A program made the position numbers and the translations under genes. Under the pieces are notes generated by a model. That model searched no databases, was not told the DNA's origin, and worked only from the letters and a program-made list of their open reading frames with translations. A stretch of DNA of 64,000 bases from contig NC_057015.1 of the NCBI RefSeq assembly GCF_000002595.2, forward strand, positions 8,363,084 through 8,427,083. Direction: 5' to 3'. This stretch comes from Chlamydomonas reinhardtii. Taxonomy: Eukaryota; Chlorophyta; Chlorophyceae; Chlamydomonadales; Chlamydomonadaceae. This document shows positions 1 to 11,260 of this stretch, one piece after another (within the stretch, counting starts at the first letter, position 1; each line of letters begins with the position of its first letter).

Positions 1-96
1 GCGCCAAGGACAGGAGAACTCACCCCGTTACTCGTGCTAGCAGCTAATTTTTTACAGCTCAAGTACAACATTCATGGTTCAAATAATGAAAGAAGA

Positions 97-674
97 ATGT
101 GGCCGGCGCTTGCTCTGCTGAGTTTAGTGTTTCTTGCAACGGGCCCAGGGCCACCAGGACTCTGTGCTGTCGCTTCGGAACTACACAGCCACACTATAGT
201 TAAAAATCGGACCTGCGCGAAGCGCGGCGATGGCGCATACTGCTCGCTTGGTAAAGTTCGCGGCTATGTGGGCCTTCTGGACACAGCCGCCCAGCTCAAG
301 GAGGCTCTGGAGGCAACAGCTTTCAAGAAGGAAATTATAGTGTTCGCGGAGACACGTATGACTGACACCGCACAAATGTTGGCTAGGATGCGTGGGCAGG
401 CCGGGTATGGGCACGTCATGGCGCTAATGAACGAGGTGCGCGACTGCCAGCGGCTCGCTAGGGTGATGATATCCGCGCACCATGAGCAAGGACCGGTTAG
501 CTGCGGAGCCTACACCAGTAAAGACGCCAGGTGAGAGGGGGGGTTCTATCGGCGGCAGGGGTTGCGCAGCAGCTGTCACCGCTGTCACCACATTGTGTCT
601 GTCAGTGGGTTACCCTATGGGGATATGTCCCACCTTACGGGACGAGAACCTGTGTGTATATGTGTGTGCATGTG

Positions 675-712
<38 letters not shown>

Positions 713-3700
713 TCATACATGCGTGTCTTCTGCCTGAACTCCGGCCACCGCCCCACGGAAACAACGCCGGCCCAATCCGGACTGCCACGTGTGGGGTGCA
801 CCGCCCCGCAACCCCCTTTGCTCCTCCCCTCGCCAATCACCACTCAATCACACACACGCTCGCACAGTGGCCAGGATTACCCCACGGGCTGGTACCTCAT
901 GGCCCGACATATGGGCTTCACGGCCTGGTGGAAGAAGTGGTTCACCGTGGGTGAGGAGAGCGGGGAGAGCGGGGAGAGCGGGGAGAGCAGGGGAGTGGGA
1001 GTGGGAGTGGGGAAGGCGAGGCCGTAAACCCGACTGGTGTTGACCGGCGTTGACCGGCGCGGCGTCACGGGAAGCGAGCAATGTGTTGCGTTGTTGCAGT
1101 GACGCCGTCCTGCCTCCATTCAGCCTTGTGTAACAACCGCTGGTGGGGCTGGGGGTTGTCTGTGCCTCGCAGCCCGATCCGTGGCTCTGGGCTACAATGT
1201 CCTAGCCGTGGACAGTGACGTGGTCGTGTTGGACGACTGGTACTGGCGCGCCAAGCAGCCGCCGCTCAGCAACTACCAACTGCTCAGCCAGGCCGAGTGC
1301 CCCGTGTGCATCAACGGTGTGTGGGCGGCCGGGGGCACAGCGGAAGAGTTGCTGACGCTTGCTTGACAGCATCTTTGCAAGCCTGTGAAGCGTGTGCATG
1401 TGGTCGTGTTCGTGTGCCGCACCTGGCTCTCTTGCGCAGGTGGTTTCTCCTACATCCAGAACGCCAACCCCGCGGGCCCCGTGGCGTGGATGTTCTATGA
1501 GGCGGTGCACAGGGCCGGTGAGGGGGCGGGGGGGGGGGTTGGCTCAGGAGCATGACGGGACGCGCTATGGAGTGCAAAACTCGGGAAGCTGTGTGAAGCT
1601 GCGTGGCTCCGGGTCCCTGACGCGCAGCCCACACGTTTGAATGCACCTGGCGCAGTGCGCTGGACGGAGGACTGGAGCGCGGTGGCGGCCATATCTCCAG
1701 TCAGCGGTGAGCTGGCGGGCCGCTTGATGCGATTGCCCAAGTCACGTGCGGATACCGGGAATGCGAACGTCCATGCCTTCAATTACCGTACGATCACTCG
1801 CAACTACTTCTTGTTGGATATGCCGCAAACAGCCCCTAACCAATCCCTCACACCTTGCCCCCCGCCCCCGGCCGCCCGCCACCCCCCACCGTCCACGCTC
1901 ACACAGCGCCGGACCACAACCGTGTGGGCATGGTTGACGACCAGACCATGTTGACGGACGTGCTGTACAACTGCATGGTGGGGCGGCCGCAGTTCATGGC
2001 GCTGTGGTACTACGTCAAGGATGACCCGGAGGCGCTGGCCAAGCTGCAGGTCGCTAGCGAGTCGGTGAGCGGGCGCCGGGTGGTTGGCCTTGGTCTACGG
2101 GTTGGTTCAGCTTCGGGCCCAATTAGGGCAACCGGGGCCGAAGCACAGGGGCCTGGCAGTGAGGTTAACAGGAGAGGGAGAGATTGGCAGTGGGGTTGGG
2201 AACATACGCAGGCTACGTGGCGGGATCGGTGGGAGGGAAGACGAGGGGGTTTGGGGTTGGGGCGGGGCGTCAGCACGCCGCAGAGTACCCCACACGCCAA
2301 CTGACACACCTCCTGTGTCGCTACAGGCTTACCGGGAGCGAAACACGCCCGCCAACAACTTCTCTGACTGGGTGCGTCGACGTCGGGCGCCGGCCTCTGG
2401 TGCTGTGTGTGCGCGGGCGCCCGGCTTGTGTACATCACATTCTCCGATCTTAAAGGAATTCGTTTTTCCAACCGTTGCGTACTCCGCGCCAGCTACCTGC
2501 ACCGTGGCAGCGCAACCGGGAGTAAATGGTCTGTGGCAACGGCCTCAAAGGCTGCAGCACTGAGTCCCACTCCGGCGGTCTACAGCTGTCCGAGCATTCT
2601 TGACTGCTGGGGTGCCACATACGGACGATCGTGTGCCGGTCTGCTGTGTGTGCCGGTGTGGCTCGCAGGTGTTCGACGTAGGTCCAGGGCTGGCGGGTCT
2701 GGTGCGTGAGAGCTTCTGGGACGTGAGCGGCGCCAACGGCGGCGTCAATCTGGCGTCTGTGCGCTTGCGCTCCGCCACACTGCGCATGCCTCACAGCGGT
2801 AAGGAGGCCCATGTGCGCGACACCTCGCCATGCCTGTGCCTGTGTAACGGGTGGTGTCTCCTGTTCGGGACGAACTTGGTGCAAATCATAACATTGTTCG
2901 CACGCGTGAAGGTGCTGCTGCCACAATCGTAACACGCTGCGTCAACTTGTCCCTATGCGCACCAAGGGCCAAATCCTGCTGCCTGCCCGCCCGCACGACC
3001 GGCCTTCCCCGCAGGCGGCGACTGGCCGCTCCCGCACGGCTCGTATCCCTTCAACCGACAGCTTGGGCCGCGGACACAGGCCTTCAGGCAGGCTTTTAAG
3101 GACCTTGGTGCGTGCATGCGTGCTGAAGTATGGTGCTGTGCGCTTTGGCTGTCGACGAAGCGGCCTGTTCGTGCCGCGGGTGGGACACGGAATGTAGAGC
3201 GCCGTTTGCGTCGTGCCGTGCAGTTCACGGAGGCGGCCCTTCACCACTGGTTCGTTCATAAATATTTCCTAGGTGTGCCGCTGCCGCCCGACCCCGAGGA
3301 CCCCGCCACGGAGGCCATCGCTCGCGCAACTAAGCCGGAGAACTTCACGTTCCTCAGTCTCGGTGAGCTGTTGGGCGCACAGCGAACACGCCGCATGGCG
3401 AGCACGCTTGGGACACGAGTTAGGCCAGGCCTCAACTTGGGCCACGGTGCCCTTACACTGCCCTGGGCTGCCGCTGCCGGTGCTACTGCCGCTGCAAGTG
3501 CCGGTGCTACTGCCGCTGTGGCGCATACGTGCAGACGCCGGTGAGGGCTGGCGGCTGGGCGGCTGGGCCGAGTCGACCTGGGGCTCGTTGGGCCGCCTGG
3601 GCTACTGGCACAACCACCTGCAGCCGGCGCCAGTGCGGGTGGGCAGCGCGGGCTGTGGGCTGTGGGCTGTGGGCGGAGCATTGAGCCGGGGTAGCAGGCG

Positions 3701-5831
3701 TGCCGACACGTGCATGCTGATGTCCATCCCTCTGCGATCAGGATGTCCCTGCTAAACCGATGCATCTGGGTAGCAACTGACTTCCGACCCCGTGTCCGGT
3801 TGTCGCGTGGCCCCTCGTGCCACACCACCCCAGGCCATGGGCCACATCCACGCGGGGCTGTGGCCAGGCGAGGCGGTTCAGAAGCAGGTGGTGTTTCAGG
3901 CCACTGGCCACTTCGACTGGCGCGTGGCTGCCAGGTGCGTGCGTGCGTGTGTGTATGAATATGGGGTTGGGCAGATGCGTGCTGGTATGGCGGCTGGGAG
4001 CGATCGAGGGCACGCTCTTGCGTACCGTATTACTGTCTGTCTTACATGCGTGCCCTGTGTGTTGTGTCACGGCCATTCTACACATGGTTCCAGGCTGGGC
4101 GGCAGTCCCTCCCGCGCCTACTTCGCGGCCTGGCCGGGCACTGAGGCCTTTGCGAACGCGCAGCACGACCGCACAGTGGAGCTGCGGCGTGTGGTTGCGT
4201 ACGGCCCCGGAGTTGTCACTGCCAGGCTTAGTAAGTGTTGCTTTGCCAAGCGTACGTTTTGCAGGAATTCCAGGCGACGATGTGCAGAGTTTGACGTCGA
4301 TGCGCTCATTGTTGGTGGAGCAGCTTAATTGCCAGGTCTAAGTGTGGCACTTGCCGCTCATCCGATCACTATGCAGATAAGACGCAGTTCCTCGCGGCGG
4401 CGCGGGGGCTGGCGCAGGTGGCGGTGTCACTGGGGGCGGTGGCGGCGTGGCCGGCGGTGCCCTGCGACGCCGAGTGGGTGAGTCGAGGGAAAGCCTGGAA
4501 CACATAACATTGCCCAAGACCTCGAGCCAAGCTCTCGGCCCCTCCACACCGGTGCACAGGCCCTCAGCGACGTGGGTCGCAACATGTCGCGGCCCATCCG
4601 CCACTCCATTCCCTGGCTCCACCTCAACACCAAGTTCGTGGTGATGCCCTTCGGCGACAGCCTTGACACGCTGCAGTGCGAGTGGCTGGGATTCGCAACT
4701 GCAGGTACCGTATCGCATCGTGCGCATTACTTCCTGCTGCCAACCCAACGCCTAGGCCGTTCGTCCGTCGCTTTGCCTCCTACGCCTCCTCAGCCCACCT
4801 AGCTGCGTTAGAACGGCCATGCCTGCTCCTTCTCCGCCGCCTGCTCACCGACCCCACCCCATACGATCCCGCACGATTCTCACCTACCGTCTTCAGAGTG
4901 CCTGATGGACAACCGGCGCGACGGCAGGGATGGCGGCCGTGCCATGACCGCCATGGAGTTCGAGCACCTGGCCCGACGGAGGGAGCTGGAGCTGGCCGGG
5001 TACGTGCCGCAGAGCACGCCGTACAACCGCATCAACGAGCTGGTCCACATGGGCTCGCCGCTGCGGCACCTGCCCACCCCGAACAACACGCTGCGGCTTG
5101 GCTCGGTGAGGGGGCGGCCTGAGGGAGTGCATGGGTGCCGGGAGGCTGAGCGCATGTCGGGATTTGGGGCTGGTGTTCGCGTGGGGATGGGGGATGCGCG
5201 GGGATGGAGTGGGAGTGGTTGGCAGGGCGCGAGTCTAAGCGGCCACCTGCCCCACACAGCTATCCCAGAGCGCCATGCACACAAGCAGCCTCCTCACCGC
5301 TGCATCCTGCACCGGTACCCTGCCTGGTACAGGTCGCCTCCGCGGCTGGCGCGGCACCCAGCAGCAGCGCTGACAGCGCCTCTGGCATCGGCAGCAGCAC
5401 GAGCAGCACCAGCGGCCCGTCGGCTCCGCAGCTGGTGGCCGTAGCGATGTTGGAACTGCGGCAGCTGAATGCGGAGATGCTGATGATGAACCAGCAGCCG
5501 CACGAGCCCGTGCCCGTGTTTTGGCTGGACCGTCTGGTGGGGGAGGTGACGGGCATGCAGGGGCGGGCGGCCGCGGCGTACGACACGTGGAGGCAGCGGT
5601 GAGTGCGGGGGCACGCGGCTGGGTTTGTGGGGCGGGTGAAGTGTGTGATGATAGCGGGGTGGCACGAGTAGCGGAGCCGGGGCCATGGCTGCAGTAGGGG
5701 CACGTTTCAATGCCTGCATCGCCTGCCGTACCCAATACCGTGCGCGTTGAGACCGCGTGTTGCTCGGCCGATGCAGGTGTAGAGCCCTCCGCTACGAGGA
5801 GCTAGGGGAGTACGAGCGAAGCCTCTTCTAG
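97..5831 (+). CDS. GT77-type (nucleotide-diphospho-sugar transferase) glycosyltransferase-like protein
   Basis: Eighteen exons join in phase into about 832 aa: 97-530, 868-950, 1173-1316, 1440-1517, 1656-1706, 1907-2064, 2327-2371, 2669-2798, 3015-3107, 3198-3362, 3535-3638, 3834-3934, 4094-4230, 4377-4477, 4560-4704, 4897-5105, 5333-5598, 5777-5831. The first ATG of the open frame (97) starts a hydrophobic signal-peptide-like segment (WPALALLSLVFLA), so entry into the secretory pathway is likely. Around residues 180-195 is AVDSDVVVLDDW, a DxD-type nucleotide-sugar/metal site; GGFSYIQNANP and DDQTMLTDVL follow, as in the PF03407/GT77 family of arabinosyl- and xylosyltransferase relatives. The C-terminal half (RPIRHSIPW, PFGDSLDTLQCEW) is shared with the gene at the right edge of the window. 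Such enzymes probably glycosylate Hyp-rich wall proteins; the donor sugar cannot be told. The donor of exon 6 could instead lie 15 nt upstream. Confidence 0.8.
648..709. repeat. (GT)n microsatellite in intron 1
   Basis: Nearly pure TG dinucleotide run with a few CA interruptions, inside the first intron of the glycosyltransferase-like gene. It creates spurious poly-Cys/Val and Thr/His reading frames on both strands. Confidence 0.95.
953..990. repeat. Short GAGAGCGGG tandem repeat
   Basis: About four 9-bp units directly after the donor site of exon 2 of the glycosyltransferase-like gene. Intronic. Confidence 0.85.
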
Positions 5832-6062
5832 CTGGTGCTGCACTGACAAGAGCAGGCCTACTGTTCCTGCATCGAGGTTGTAGGAATTGACGTGCGATGC
5901 GGCGGGCGTGCATCCGCGCTGTGAGACGCGCATGTGTGCATGTGTGCAAGAGCGAGCCTAGGGCCCATGGGTGTTTACCAAGCGTGGCCGCCCGGGACTA
6001 TTGCAGCCTGGGGTAGCGGGGTCGCATAGTAAGTAACGTGCGCAACAGAACTTTGGTGTCCG

Positions 6063-6186
6063 GTGGTGGCAGTGGTGGCTTTGGCTGGGCGTGCGATGGG
6101 ACAGGGTTTAGGCAGGTTGGCGAGGTCCCGTAGTGTGCAGCTGACGCCCATACCCCGAGCAGACAGCAAACAATTGGCCGCGGCAG
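6063..6186 (-). repeat. Dispersed repeat, copy 1 (inverted relative to 29575-29690)
   Basis: The reverse complement matches 29575-29690 over roughly 100 bp, including CCAACCTGCCTAA, GGGTATGGGCGTCAGCTGCA and AATTGTTTGC, with scattered mismatches. The family is unknown; there is no coding potential and no clear terminal structure. Confidence 0.8.
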
Positions 6187-6417
6187 GGCTGCGGGGGGTG
6201 TCTGTGTGAATTTGTGTGGGTCACGACATGCAAACATGAGCTTGTGCTGCAACGACTGTGGTGGGGCAGCTGAGCTGCTGCGCAGCTGCGGTCGGAATGG
6301 GTGCGGCCCAGACAAGGCCTGGGTAAGGCTTGAGGCCTTCAGCTGCGATTATGGGGGCACCCTATGCGGGCCCCTGCCCAAACTGGTATCTCCGATCTCG
6401 GCCAGCACCACTTAAAA

Positions 6418-6422
6418 TTACA
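6418..6422 (-). terminator. TGTAA poly(A) signal
   Basis: TTACA on the plus strand is TGTAA on the minus strand, about 335 nt past the stop of the eIF4B-like gene. TGTAA is the usual green-algal polyadenylation signal. Confidence 0.45.
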
Positions 6423-6756
6423 TGGCTTGCTCGCCTCTCTCCTCGAGCTCGCTTCTAACTGGCTCCCTGTTGTATTCTATGATGGCCCCGGCGACTCGTT
6501 CCGTTGCTCGCCCCCTCCTCTTCCCGGTCCCGGCAAAACTGTGCATAGCCGCATCACTAGTAGGTTGCAAAATTGTAGATCACAGCACCTCCTCACCACA
6601 GCATCGCCTCCCGACCCACAGCCAGATCACAGTCGTCTTTCTCACATGTAATGCCCAACCGCCGCCGCCCCCCAGCTCATCGCGACCGTACCTCCACCAC
6701 ACTCAAGCATCCCTCCTACCCATCGCCATTTCCCCGGCTTTGCCGACAGCGAGGAC

Positions 6757-9700
6757 CTAAAACAGGTCGGTGTTGCGGGTGGGCAGACTGCGCTTGAAGA
6801 TGGGCTCGTCGTCCTCGCCGCCGCCGTAGCCGCGCGAGGCACCGTACTGGTTAACGAAGTGGCCGTCGCTGCCCTTGCTGCCGCTGCCGTAGCTGCCGAA
6901 GCCGCCGCCGCCGCCAAACGCACGGCCGGAGCGGCCCACGATGGCCACGCCGCTGCCGCCGTGGCGGCCGCTGAAGAAGGGGTCTGAGGCGGGGTCCAGC
7001 AGGGCGTTGCCCACGTCCGCACCACTCGCCGGCGGCTTGCTGCTGCGGCCGCCCTTGCCCACCGTGTGCCACTGGTCCTCGTCGCTGCCGCCGCTCGCGA
7101 CACTGCCGCCGCGGGCGCTGCCGGCGCCGGCGGCGGCGCGCAGCGCGCCACCGCTGCCGGCAGAGGCCGCGTACAGAGCGCCGTTGGTGAGGCGCGTGTC
7201 ACGCTCGGACGGGTCCGGGGCGCCGCGCTCACGCAGGACCTCCTCACGCGGCCGGGCCGCGCCGAACGGGTTGTGTGCGCGCTGCGCGCCGTCACCGGCG
7301 ACCGGGACAGGCACGGCGGCGGCGGCGGCGGCCGGCGCAGCAGGCCCCGGACCCGCGGCGGGCACCGGCAGCGGCTTGGTGCGCGGCTGCAGGTTCAGGC
7401 GCGGGCGGGCGCCAGCCGCCGCGCCAGGCGGCGGCGGCGACTCCTCCCGGTCGCGGCGGGGCGGCACGTACACGCCCGCCGCGGCTGCGGCGGGCGCCGC
7501 AGGCGCGGGCTCGTCAGTGCCGCTGCCGGCGTTGCGGTTGCGCCAGGCGTCAGCGGCGTCCGCCGCACCTGTGGGCGCCAGGCCGTTTGCACGGTAGGCG
7601 TGCACGCCACTGTTGCCGTTGGCGTCGACCGGCGCGTTAGGGCCGTTGCGCCACTCGGCGTCACCGTGGCCGCTGCTGCCGCGCCACTCGGACTCGGGGG
7701 CCGCGCCGCCGCCGCTGGGGGGCGGCGGGCCGCGCGGGGAGCTGGCGTAGTTGCCAGAGCCCGAGCCGTTCGAGTACACCGGCGGGCGGCTGGGCGGCGG
7801 CAGGTTGTCCGCGGTACGGCTCGAACCTGTGCGAAGGAAGCAAGAGGTTGCAAAGCGTTTGATTAGCACGGATGCAAGAATTAGGGCTAGCCCAGGTAAG
7901 CACCTAACTGGCTTCGCAGGTCTATCCAAGACACAAACAAGCCTCCAAGCCAGCTTGCCAAGCAGCCACGCACGCGCTCACCTCCTCCAATCAGGCTGGA
8001 CTTGACGGCGTTCATGCGCGCCAGCGCCTGCTGCGCCAGCCGCTCCGCCCACTCGTTCTTCACCGGCTCCGCAGCCGGCTGCTCGGACAGCGCAGGCTCC
8101 GGCTCAGCGGCCGCAGCAGGGGGCGAGTCCGGCTCCACGACGGCAGCCACCACCGCGACAGGCACAGCAGGAACGGGCGCGGCGGGCGCCTGCGGCGGCG
8201 CCGGAGGGGCGGCAGCCTGCTGCTGCACATACTGCTGTTGCTGGGCCTGCAGCGCCTGCTGCTGCTGTTGCTGCTGGTACTGCTGTTGAGCCTGGTGCTG
8301 CTGGGCCTGCTGTTGCAGGTGCAGCTGAAGCGCCTGGTGCTGCTGGTACTGCTCGTACGCCGCCTGCTGTTGCAGGTGTTGCTGGTGCTGCAGCTCGAAC
8401 CCACCCAGCCCCAGGCCCTGCTGTTGCGGCGCCGGAGGCGCGTACTGCTGCTGGTGCTGCTGGGGCGCGGGCGGCGCCGGGGCACCCGCGAAGGCGGGTG
8501 GCGGCAGCATCTGGCCGTTCATCTGCATCTGGTAGCCGTGGCCGTTCATGCCGCCGTTGCCGAACAACGGCGGTGCGGGCCCCAGCGCGCCACCCAGCAG
8601 GTTGTGGTTGAAGCCACCGGTGAGATAACCGCCCTGCTGCTGCGCCTGCTGGAAGTGCTGGAAAACCAGCTGGGCCTGCTGCTGCTGCGTCGGCTCCTGC
8701 TGCTGAGGCAGCGTGAACTCCGGCATCGGCTGGCCAAACTGCAGGGGCGGGGGCGCGTATTGCTGCTGCGCCTGCGGTGGCGCCTGCTCAGAGACCGCTC
8801 CAGGCGGCGGTGCCACCTGTTGCTGCTCGTGCTGCTGCACCGCAGGAGCCGCCGGTGCCTGGCTCTGCTCTGGGTCGTGCTGCTCCGACCGGCCGTAGCG
8901 CGGAGGCCGCTGGCGGCGGTTGCCACCGGCGGCGTCACCACTGGGTTGCACTCCGTCGCGCTACAAAGGGGTACCAAAGATGGAGGGGTTATTTCTAAAC
9001 GGAGTAAGGCAGAGAGCACGTACAGATGAGCAGGACGAAACACAGGCCACCCTCCGGTGCATACCGGTAGACGTACCTCTGCAGAAACGGCAGCAGCAGC
9101 GCCACCATCCATGTCGCCGCGGCGCTTGCCGCCACCGCGGCCCCTGCCAGCGCCCCGCTCCGTGTCAGCACCGGCCCGCTCAGCCACGCCGGTGCCGGCG
9201 GTGTTGGGCTTCTGGCGCTGCTGCTGCGGCCCCGGGTACTGCTCGTTGGGTCCTGGCAGCGGCTTCTTGCCTTGCTGCTGTTGGGGCTGCGCGCTTGGGG
9301 GGCGCACGTCCTTGCCCTTGCGCGGGGCGCCCTTACCGCCCTGCTGTCCGTCAATGTCCCGCTGCTCGCCGCCCTGTTGCTGCTGCTGAGGGCGCGGCGG
9401 CCATGCGTCCTTGCCCCCCACGGGGCCAGCTCCTGCATCCAGCCTGGGCTTCTGCTCCCCGCGCGGCGGCTTGGGCTTCTGCTCCTGCTCGCCGCCAGGC
9501 TGCAGATGGTCGGCAGGAGGGATGTCCGCGCCGCCACCCAGGCCCCCTCCGCGACCGCGGCGACCGCGAGCCCGCCCGCCCTTCTTGTCCGCGTCCCCCA
9601 GGTCGCCCGTGTCACCGATAGGGCCGTGTCCTCCGGCTCCGACCCCACCGTCGGCTCCTGCCGCCACTCCGTCGCCACGTGGCGGGCGCTTGTCACTGCG

Positions 9701-10626
9701 CTGCTTGGCCGGCCTTGGCAGCCGGTCGGCAGCGCCGTTCGCGACAACCATGTCACCGCCGTCTCCGCCTGCTCCGGCTCCGCCACTTGGAGCGGCTCCG
9801 TTAGGCTCGCCTCCCCGGCCGCCACCGCGCCCGCCCCGGCGGCGTGGCTCGCGGGCTTTCCCGGCTCCGTCGTGGTTGGCGCCGTCACCAGCCGCGGGGC
9901 CGGAATGGGCGCCAGCAGGAGCGCCTGCGTCACGGCCGCGCACGCCACCTGCAGTAGCTGCAGGTGCGCCTGCTGCGACACGTGGACCAAGCACGCCTCC
10001 GTTGAAGTTTGCACCCGGAGCGACTGCGGGGCCGGGCTTGCCGCTGGCGGGCCTGCTGGCAGCGTGGTTGGGGCCGGTGCCACTGGGCTGGGGCCCAGCA
10101 GCAGCAGCGCGGTGCCTGGCACCGCCATCGACATGGCCGTCAACACGGCCGCTGTTGCCATTCTGATTGGGGTTGGCTGGCGCTACGCCGCTAGCAGCCT
10201 GGGGTCCGCGCCCGCGTCCACTCGCCGCGCCATGGCTTGAAGCCGAAGGTTGCCCACCGTTGTCCCGCTTCGCTACGACGTCAGAAGTGCCAGTGACAAT
10301 CCTACAGAAGGGAAAAAGGACACAACGGCCGGAGATACGAAGCAAGGTGAATGCGAGGCCCGTGGAAGGTTCGACACAGAATTGGCGCCATGAACCAAGG
10401 CCCTGAGTGTTCCAGCAGGGTGATTCCTCAAGAAATCATCAGCCGTCCAGTTTGCGATGTCGGCGAGTCCCGCCCCTGACTGTTCGGGGACTGCCAAGAA
10501 CCTGACTCAAACTTTGGAAGATCCGGCTCACCGCTTGCCAGAAGGGAGCTCGACTGCATTTGATGTTGTTTTGGTCGACGTGGTATCATTCCTCTGGCCG
10601 TTCTTGGCGGGCTTGCTGTTTGACAT
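6757..10626 (-). CDS. eIF4B-like low-complexity RNA-binding/translation factor
   Basis: Four exons close perfectly in phase (10626-10532, 10301-9077, 8960-7982, 7826-6757), giving 1122 aa. The start MSNSKPAKNGQRND was chosen as the ATG whose exon splices in phase to the rest. Residues about 32-440 are Gly/Ala/Arg-rich with RGG-type runs; about 441-766 is very Gln-rich; the C-terminal exon holds RPRLNLQPRTKP (about residue 907) and NPFGAARPREEVL (about 951). These two motifs are the conserved boxes I know from plant eIF4B (RPKLNLKPRS-like and NPFGxARPREEVL). Plant eIF4B lacks a canonical RRM and supports the eIF4A helicase; none is seen here. The protein is about twice the usual plant length because of the Q- and G-rich parts. 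It shares a 634-bp promoter region with the U2AF-like gene. The family call rests on short motifs. Confidence 0.65.
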
Positions 10627-11260
10627 AAACCTGCGGGGCAGCCGCGACACACGTCGGCAGAAATCTGTCAGCAACGTTCCTCGAAGACGTCAGCTCAAAC
10701 TTGGCAGGCACGCAGCCAGCAGCCCAGTCTGCTGTTCGCTGTGCCAAGCAGGGCGATGCCGGGCCGACGCTGTTGGCGCGGGAACACGGCTCGCAAACGG
10801 GCCCCGCAACAGGCAAACCCCGCGTCCGAGGTCCAGAACCGCGACGCAACTAACTCAGGCACACATAAGTACTATGCGCTGCCCCTGCGCCTAGCGGACG
10901 CTAGGCTAAGTCACACAGATGCGGCCGCTCAGGACACTCGGGCCTTAGAAAGTCGCGAGGCACCTTGCCTACCTTAACAAGGGTATAGGAGCGGGACTAA
11001 GGTGCAGCACTAGTAGCCAGCGCCCGCGCGGCGGGCAACTTTTTGTTGCAAGGCCCGCGCCGGGATGAGAGGCCCGATGGCTCGCAGTCGCCCAGCGTCG
11101 CCTCAAGGCATGGCTGCGCCTGGCCCTGACATACATAATAGTCAGTTTACTACACTCAGCATTCACTCTGCTGGTTGAGGGGAACCGCAGCAACTCGTCT
11201 GAATCTCCTCCCCCGCCCGGTCAGCCCTGGACGGACTATACTAAGGAGCTTGGTTGGAGA
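10627..11260. promoter_or_regulatory. Shared bidirectional promoter region (eIF4B-like / U2AF-like)
   Basis: 634 bp between the start codons of two divergent genes. It must contain both 5' UTRs and promoters. I see no TATA box in a convincing place and no open frame that looks real. Confidence 0.55.

Larger units (their letters stand above)
5832..6756. other. Convergent intergenic region
   Basis: Lies between the stop codons of two convergent genes. It should hold both 3' UTRs. I see a dispersed repeat copy (6063-6186) and a minus-strand TGTAA signal (6418-6422), and no convincing coding sequence. Confidence 0.7.

Noticed and set aside
9272-10240. Long plus-strand open frames opposite the eIF4B-like gene
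   Set aside because: Antisense shadows of a GC-rich repetitive coding exon; composition is Leu/Ala/Arg/Cys-rich and no splice model supports them.
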